Positions 59,427 through 64,000 of a stretch of DNA of 64,000 bases are shown here, one piece after another. Position numbers and translations under genes: made by a program. Position 1 is the first letter of the stretch, and the number at the start of each line of letters is the position of its first letter. The DNA is from Yoonia sp034652275 (GTDB lineage Bacteria; Pseudomonadota; Alphaproteobacteria; Rhodobacterales; Rhodobacteraceae), in assembly GCF_034652275.1 (NCBI RefSeq), contig NZ_JAXIWG010000001.1:868001-932000 (forward strand), given 5' to 3'. The notes beneath the pieces were generated by a model. The model was not told the DNA's origin. It saw only the letters and a list, made by a program, of their open reading frames with translations, and did not search any database.

Positions 59427-60350
59427 ATGCCACAGCAGCCGACACCGTTGAACTGGATCTCGATCCTGCTCTTGGGCCTGATCTGGGGGGCAACCTTTAT
59501 GGTCGTGTCCATCGCCCTTGAAGGCTATGGCCCCCTGACCGTCGCCTGCGCGCGCACCTCGCTGGGGGCTGTTGCGATGCTGGCGCTCATGGTCGTCTTG
59601 CGCCGGCCCCTGCCGCAGTTCACGCCGCAGATGCGGGCCTATCTGCTGGCTATCGGCATTTTCAACACCGCCGTGCCGTTTGCCCTGCTCAGTTGGGGGC
59701 AGCAATATGTGCCGTCGGCCTTTGCGGGGATTTCCATGGCGGCGCTGCCTTTGTTCGTGCTGCCGCTGGCGCATGTGTTTTCGGATGAAAAACTGCGCCT
59801 GCGCAGCGCACTGGGTGTCGTGATCGGCTTTTGCGGCGCGGTCGTCCTGATCGGCCCCGGTGTGTTGCAGATCGGGACAGGGTGGGAACCTTTGGGCCAA
59901 TTGGCCTGCCTTGCCGCTGCCCTGTCCTATGCAGCATCCAGCGTCATGACCCGCCGCTGCCCGCCCATCGACCCGATCACGATGACCGCGCTCTTGCTGA
60001 GCGTGGGTGCCGCAGCCCTGATCCCCGCGATGCTGATCCTCGAAGGTATCCCCGGCGCGGCAGCCCCCCGTCCGATGGCGGCGATCATTTTTCTGGGCGT
60101 CGTGCCGACAGCGCTTGCAGCACTTTTGCGCGTGGCGACCATCCGGAGCGCGGGGGCGGTGTTCATGACGCTGGTGAATTATCAGGTGCCGGTCTGGTCG
60201 ATGCTCTTCGGCGTGTTGGTCCTGAACGAGGTCCTGCCTTTGCGGTTCTTTGCCGCGCTTGCGCTGATCCTGCTGGGCCTTGCGATCAGCCAATGGGCGG
60301 GGCTGAAGCGGCTGTTCGCCGCTGCAAGAGCCTCCGGCGGGGATACTTAG
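59427..60350 (+). CDS. EamA/DMT family transporter
   Basis: 307 residues from the ATG at 59427 (MPQQPTPLNW). Ten membrane segments in two EamA repeats. Typical openings are ILLLGLIWGATFMVVSIAL and LACLAAALSYAASSVMTRR. It exports or imports small metabolites such as amino acids; substrate unknown. The last codons (ASGGDT and stop) are encoded by a dispersed repeat that also occurs after the DUF2244 gene. Confidence 0.88.
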   Translation: MPQQPTPLNWISILLLGLIWGATFMVVSIALEGYGPLTVACARTSLGAVAMLALMVVLRRPLPQFTPQMRAYLLAIGIFNTAVPFALLSWGQQYVPSAFAGISMAALPLFVLPLAHVFSDEKLRLRSALGVVIGFCGAVVLIGPGVLQIGTGWEPLGQLACLAAALSYAASSVMTRRCPPIDPITMTALLLSVGAAALIPAMLILEGIPGAAAPRPMAAIIFLGVVPTALAALLRVATIRSAGAVFMTLVNYQVPVWSMLFGVLVLNEVLPLRFFAALALILLGLAISQWAGLKRLFAAARASGGDT

Positions 60351-60363
60351 GCTCGAACGATGG
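60330..60363. repeat. Dispersed intergenic repeat, copy 2
   Basis: The block GCCTCCGGCGGGGATACT then TAGGCTCGAACGATGGG is a near copy of the element at 49679. Here it covers the last codons and stop of the transporter gene, so an element insertion or shared 3' end shaped that C-terminus. Confidence 0.7.
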
Positions 60364-60369
60364 GCAAGA

Positions 60370-61713
60370 TCAGGACGCCGCCGCGACCTCGGCGACGATC
60401 TGGTCCACGACCTGTGCCAGAAGCGTATCATCCTCGCATTCCGCCATGACGCGGATCAGCGGTTCGGTGCCGGATTTGCGGATCAAGAGGCGGCCTTTGC
60501 CGTGCAATTTGATTTCAGCATCTGCGATCGACGCCGCGACGCCTTTGGTCGCCAAGGGGTCTGTCCCTGCGGTGAAACGCACATTCTTCAGCATCTGCGG
60601 CACGGTGTCGAAATTGCGGGCAAGCACGCTCGCCTTTTGCCCCGTGTCGATCATCGCGGCCAGAAACTGCAATCCCGCCAGCAGACCGTCACCCGTTGTG
60701 GCATAATCGGTCATCACGATATGGCCCGATTGTTCCCCGCCAAGGTTGAACCCGCCCGCGCGCATCGCCTCGACCACATAACGGTCGCCGACGGCCGTGC
60801 GTTTGAGGTGCAGCCCCTTGGCCCCAAGGAACCGTTCCAGCCCCAGATTGGACATGACCGTCGCCACCAAAGTGTCACCTTGCAACCGCCCCTGTGCGGC
60901 CCAGCGCGCGGCCATCAGCGCCATGATCTGGTCGCCATCGGCAACAGCGCCGGTTTCATCCAGAATCATCACGCGGTCCGCGTCACCATCCAGACAGATG
61001 CCCACATCGGCCCCCGTCTCGCGGATCACCTGTGCGGCGCGCTCGGGGTGCGTTGATCCGCAGCCGTCGTTGATGTTGAACCCGTCAGGATCCACGCCCA
61101 CCTTGATGACGGTAGCGCCGAGTTCCCACAGCACTTCGGGCGCGACCTTGTAGGCGGCACCATTGGCGCAATCCACGACGACCTTCAGTCCGTCGAGCCG
61201 CATGCCCGCCGGAAAGGTCGCCTTGAGCCGTTCGGCATAGCGGAACCGCCCGTCGTCGATCCGCTTGGCGCGCCCGATATTGGCGGCCTTGGCGGGTTCG
61301 ATGTCGGAAGCGATCAGCGCCTCGATCTGTTCCTCGGCGGCATCCGACAGTTTGAACCCGTCAGGGCCGAAGAACTTGATCCCGTTATCGTGGTGCGGAT
61401 TGTGGCTCGCGGAAATCATGATGCCGACATCCGCACGCATCGAGGTGGTCAGCAACCCGACCGCCGGTGTCGGCACGGGCCCCAGAAGCAACACGTTCAT
61501 GCCGGTGCTAGTCAGCCCTGCCGTCAGCGCGTTTTCGAACATATAGCCCGACAGGCGCGTGTCCTTGCCGATCACCACACGGTGGCCGTTCGATCCGTCA
61601 TTGCGGAAATAGCGCCCTGCCGCCGCCCCGATGCGCAGCGCCATATCGGCGGTCATCGGATATACGTTCGCCGTGCCGCGCACCCCGTCGGTGCCAAAGA
61701 ATTTGCGTGTCAT
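60370..61713 (-). CDS. glmM: Phosphoglucosamine mutase
   Basis: 447 residues. The phospho-serine is Ser103 in ISASHNPHHDNGIKFFG, the metal loop DGDADRVMI and the C-terminal phosphate site RKSGTEPLIRVMAE. It converts glucosamine-6-phosphate to glucosamine-1-phosphate for peptidoglycan and lipopolysaccharide precursors. It overlaps folP by four bases, the folP-glmM arrangement common in proteobacteria. Confidence 0.97.
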   Translation of the reverse strand: MTRKFFGTDGVRGTANVYPMTADMALRIGAAAGRYFRNDGSNGHRVVIGKDTRLSGYMFENALTAGLTSTGMNVLLLGPVPTPAVGLLTTSMRADVGIMISASHNPHHDNGIKFFGPDGFKLSDAAEEQIEALIASDIEPAKAANIGRAKRIDDGRFRYAERLKATFPAGMRLDGLKVVVDCANGAAYKVAPEVLWELGATVIKVGVDPDGFNINDGCGSTHPERAAQVIRETGADVGICLDGDADRVMILDETGAVADGDQIMALMAARWAAQGRLQGDTLVATVMSNLGLERFLGAKGLHLKRTAVGDRYVVEAMRAGGFNLGGEQSGHIVMTDYATTGDGLLAGLQFLAAMIDTGQKASVLARNFDTVPQMLKNVRFTAGTDPLATKGVAASIADAEIKLHGKGRLLIRKSGTEPLIRVMAECEDDTLLAQVVDQIVAEVAAAS

Positions 61714-62717
61714 CTGCTGTCTGTCCCGTTGATCGCCGACCAGAGTGCCAGCGCCTGTTTTGTGGCGAAGGTATCATGCACCCGCAGGATCTGCACCCCC
61801 TGCGATACGGCATGCAGCGCCACTGAGACAGAACCCGCCACCCTGTCCTTGGCATCCTGCCCGCCGCCAATCGTGCCGATGAACCGCTTGCGCGAGGCAC
61901 CTAGCAGGATCGGGCAGCCAAGGGCATGGAACAGCGACAGGTTCTTGAGGAGGGTGAGGTTATGCGCTTGCGTCTTGCCAAAGCCGATACCGGGGTCGAT
62001 CACGATGGCGTCGCGCGCAATGCCAGCGGCCTCGGCCAGCGCGATACGGTCTGCGAGAAAGTCGTAGACGTCCAGCAACACATCATCATAGCGCGGGTCG
62101 TTCTGCATCGTCGCGGGATCGCCCTGCGCATGCATCAGGCAGACAGGCAGCCCCGCAACGGCCGTGACCTGCGCCAAGGCGGGGTCATGGCTGAAAGCGG
62201 CCACATCGTTGACCATGCTCGCCCCCGCCGCGATGGCCGCTTGCGCCACATCGGCCTTGCGCGTGTCGATGGAGATGGCGGCCGCAGACTGCGCCCTGAT
62301 CGCGGCAATGACAGGGGCGGTGCGGCGGATTTCCTCGGAATTGGGCACGGTCACGGCACCAGGCCGCGTGCTTTCGCCGCCGATGTCGATGATCTCGGCC
62401 CCGTCGGACTGCATCGCCAAGGCGCGGGCTGTGGCAGCGGGAAGGTCCGCGTAATCGCCACCATCCGAAAAACTGTCAGGTGTGACGTTCAGGATGCCCA
62501 TGATGCGCGGGCGGTCCATCGCGAGCCCCACAATCGCAGGTCGCGGCGCGGTCAGGCGGGCGAGGATCGTGGCGGGCACGTCGCTTGCCGGAATGATGCG
62601 GCTCGATAGCCCCCGTTCCAGAACGGCGACCTCGCGAAAATGGCACGAGCCCCCGGCCAGCGGGAGCGTATCGCTGGTCGGTTCTGCCAGCACAAGTGGC
62701 CGGTAATAGAGCGTCAT
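61710..62717 (-). CDS. folP: Dihydropteroate synthase with N-terminal extension
   Basis: 335 residues. The catalytic core starts near residue 70 with RIMGILNVTPDSFSDGGDY and includes DIGGESTRPGA, VNDVAAF, DPGIGFGKTQAHNLTLL and the C-terminal LRVHDTFATKQAL. It condenses p-aminobenzoate with the pterin diphosphate in folate synthesis, the sulfonamide target. The first 65 residues are not part of the usual core and look like a poorly conserved addition. It overlaps folB and glmM by four bases each. Confidence 0.95.
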   Translation of the reverse strand: MTLYYRPLVLAEPTSDTLPLAGGSCHFREVAVLERGLSSRIIPASDVPATILARLTAPRPAIVGLAMDRPRIMGILNVTPDSFSDGGDYADLPAATARALAMQSDGAEIIDIGGESTRPGAVTVPNSEEIRRTAPVIAAIRAQSAAAISIDTRKADVAQAAIAAGASMVNDVAAFSHDPALAQVTAVAGLPVCLMHAQGDPATMQNDPRYDDVLLDVYDFLADRIALAEAAGIARDAIVIDPGIGFGKTQAHNLTLLKNLSLFHALGCPILLGASRKRFIGTIGGGQDAKDRVAGSVSVALHAVSQGVQILRVHDTFATKQALALWSAINGTDSR

Positions 62718-63634
62718 GCCAACGCCACCTGATCGACAGGCAGGACCCGCACGGGAAGGTCGGTCAGAGGGGCTTCATGGCCAATGAACACCAGCTCAGC
62801 CGCTTTCATCTGATCTGCAAACCACGCGACAAGTGCTGCGGCATCGGCAGGGCTCGCGGAAGGTCCGTCCACCGCATCCAGCACGATCTTGGACGGCGCC
62901 CAGACGCTGATCTGGCCGTTCTTCATCGCCCAGTCGAGCTCTGTCCGCGTTTGCACCACGACGCAGCGCGCATCGCGCACGGCCAGCGTCCATGCGTTCT
63001 GTTCGATGGCCAGCAGGTCGATGCGGCGCTGTGCGAGCTTGTTGCCCACCTGGGGTGCCTCTGTGTCGCCTGCACCGACGCAAATGATGACGGGGGCAGA
63101 CATGGCGGCAAGCTGGTTGATCCAGCCCGACAGCAAAGGCGAAGCAATGGCGGCATTCGACAGAAACACAACGCGCGGATGCGGCACGGGGATATGCGCC
63201 TGCCCGCCGGGGGCGTGACCATCGCGGGCGCGCACGATCTCGACGCCCAAGGCAAAGGGGCCGCGATCCAGCTTTTCGATCCGCACGAAAACGCGCTGCG
63301 CTTGCGGTTCCAGCAGGATGCGGTCGGCCACACGCGCGGCGAGGGTTTCGAGCAGGTTCAGCCGTTCGGCATGCAGTTCGATCCCGATGGCTTCGGTCAC
63401 GCGGTCATAGGACAGGATGCGGTCGACATCGTCGTCGATCGGGCCGGACAGGCGCGGCACTTCGACCACGACGTTAAAGCGCACCCGCTGCAGAGTGCCG
63501 CGTTCCTGCTGGAAAGCGCCGATTTCCACGCTGACGACATAGTCGCGCAGGGAAATCCGGTCGCAGGGCGTGGTGGTGCTTGCCTCGGCCCTTTCGCTGG
63601 GATGGGCAAAGGCAAGGCGGATGTCATCGGTCAT
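62714..63634 (-). CDS. folB: Dihydroneopterin aldolase with extra C-terminal amino-acid-kinase-like domain
   Basis: 306 residues, where a normal FolB has about 120. Residues 25-140 are the aldolase: ISLRDYVVSVEIGAFQQERG, Tyr76 in ILSYDRV, Glu96 in LNLLETLA and Lys121 in IEKLDRGPFALG. Residues about 152-290 look like a degenerate amino-acid-kinase fold: VVFLSNAAIASPLL in place of a KLGGS opening, QRRIDLLAIEQNAWTLA, VWAPSKIVLDA and ALVAWFADQMKAAELVFIG, the wording of the MfnE-like kinases. The kinase lysine/glycine motif appears lost. The role of the second domain is unknown. Confidence 0.87.
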   Translation of the reverse strand: MTDDIRLAFAHPSERAEASTTTPCDRISLRDYVVSVEIGAFQQERGTLQRVRFNVVVEVPRLSGPIDDDVDRILSYDRVTEAIGIELHAERLNLLETLAARVADRILLEPQAQRVFVRIEKLDRGPFALGVEIVRARDGHAPGGQAHIPVPHPRVVFLSNAAIASPLLSGWINQLAAMSAPVIICVGAGDTEAPQVGNKLAQRRIDLLAIEQNAWTLAVRDARCVVVQTRTELDWAMKNGQISVWAPSKIVLDAVDGPSASPADAAALVAWFADQMKAAELVFIGHEAPLTDLPVRVLPVDQVALA

Positions 63635-63731
63635 CAGGTCGTCCGGTCAGCGGGCAAGTTGCCGACAGCGATACCCCGCCCCCGCCCGCAGGACAAGGAC
63701 GCCCGCGACAGGGTGGCGGGCGGTTGCGACC

Positions 63732-64000
63732 TTAGTTCGACGCGGTGCGCACAGGCTCGCGGTAGAACAGATGCGCGCCGATGGTGGCGGTCCGTGTGAA
63801 ACGGCGCGACCACGACGGGTTCACAGCATGGGTATGGAAATGCGTGGCACCGCCCGTCAGGTCGCGCGAGGTGCCATCCAGCAGGATCGCGGCGATTTTG
63901 CCCACGCGTTCCCATGCGTCCTGTTCGCGGATCACATTGGCATTGCCGTCACAGTTATAGCTGAACTGGCAGGCGTATTTGCGCCCCGTTCCCTGGGTGA
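63732..64000 (-). CDS. SleB-type cell wall hydrolase (5' end outside window)
   Basis: The last 89 residues are visible. TGRKYACQFSYNCDGN, AWERVGKIAAILLDG and GATHFHTHAVNPSWSRRF are hallmark motifs of the SleB/CwlJ hydrolase domain. Such proteins cut peptidoglycan in the periplasm. Its stop lies about 100 bases beyond the start of the folB operon, which it precedes in the same direction. The N-terminal part and any signal peptide lie beyond the right edge. Confidence 0.88.
   Translation of the reverse strand, partial: TQGTGRKYACQFSYNCDGNANVIREQDAWERVGKIAAILLDGTSRDLTGGATHFHTHAVNPSWSRRFTRTATIGAHLFYREPVRTASN

Noticed and set aside
1..64000. CRISPR array, prophage, insertion sequence or rRNA operon
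   Set aside because: No regular short repeats with spacers, no transposase, integrase or phage structural genes and no rRNA sequence were seen on either strand.

Overview
The window looks like an ordinary chromosomal stretch of a Rhodobacteraceae (Roseobacter-clade) alphaproteobacterium. This rests on the high GC content, the tightly packed short operons with ATGA or TGATG overlaps, a lone ctaD, DUF3422 and DUF2244 proteins, FnrL-type and CtrA-type DNA motifs, and a GC-rich repeat family that sits after genes. No insertion sequence, prophage, CRISPR array or rRNA was seen. There is one tRNA (Leu, anticodon GAG). Coordinates were read from the sequence by hand; no database search was possible.

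Region by region: 1-359 is the start of an ArsR regulator fused to an arsenate-reductase-like phosphatase. 435-4690 is an Mla/MCE lipid-transport operon. 4767-6159 holds a universal stress protein and a phasin, convergent, each with an FNR-type box upstream. 6160-9097 has a nuclease-family protein, a membrane protein and malonyl-CoA synthetase. 9094-11656 is a NitT/TauT-type ABC importer. 11949-13033 has a small lipoprotein and an L,D-transpeptidase. 13164-16627 is an odd operon of glycosyltransferase, CoA-transferase and alcohol dehydrogenase. 17004-24836 is a catabolic locus: GntR regulator and Gfo/Idh/MocA dehydrogenase, divergent from a flavin monooxygenase, aldo/keto reductase, flavin reductase and a complete TRAP transporter. 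24974-25951 is a visibly AT-rich, probably acquired modification-dependent nuclease gene (DUF3578 plus HNH). 25961-32046 encodes a SulP transporter, a DUF2892 protein, a Crp/Fnr regulator, glycerate kinase and two uncharacterised membrane-associated proteins.

32107-39519 is a full xylose module (xylose isomerase, xylulokinase, ABC importer, divergent ROK repressor). 39516-43628 has a CRTAC1-type repeat protein, a di-heme peroxidase and DUF3422. 43773-48270 has a pseudouridine synthase, tRNA-Leu, DUF2306, a membrane LytTR regulator, LipB and cytochrome oxidase subunit I. 48313-49158 is a lower-GC gap with one orphan gene. 49159-56052 holds DUF2244, YqeY, CarA, a GspE_N-GT2 glycosyltransferase behind a CtrA box, an FCD-GntR regulator, a HAD phosphatase and a UbiH-type hydroxylase. 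56049-60350 has a class V aminotransferase, two Lrp regulators, IlvC and an EamA transporter. 60370-63634 is folB-folP-glmM, where FolB carries an unusual extra domain. 63732-64000 is the end of a SleB-type hydrolase.

The most promising items for follow-up are the monooxygenase/TRAP locus of unknown substrate, the DUF3578-HNH nuclease island, the CtrA box before the GspE_N-GT2 gene, the FolB protein with an apparent degenerate amino-acid-kinase domain, and the pair of uncharacterised proteins (acyltransferase-like, and 7TM plus GAF-like) upstream of glycerate kinase.
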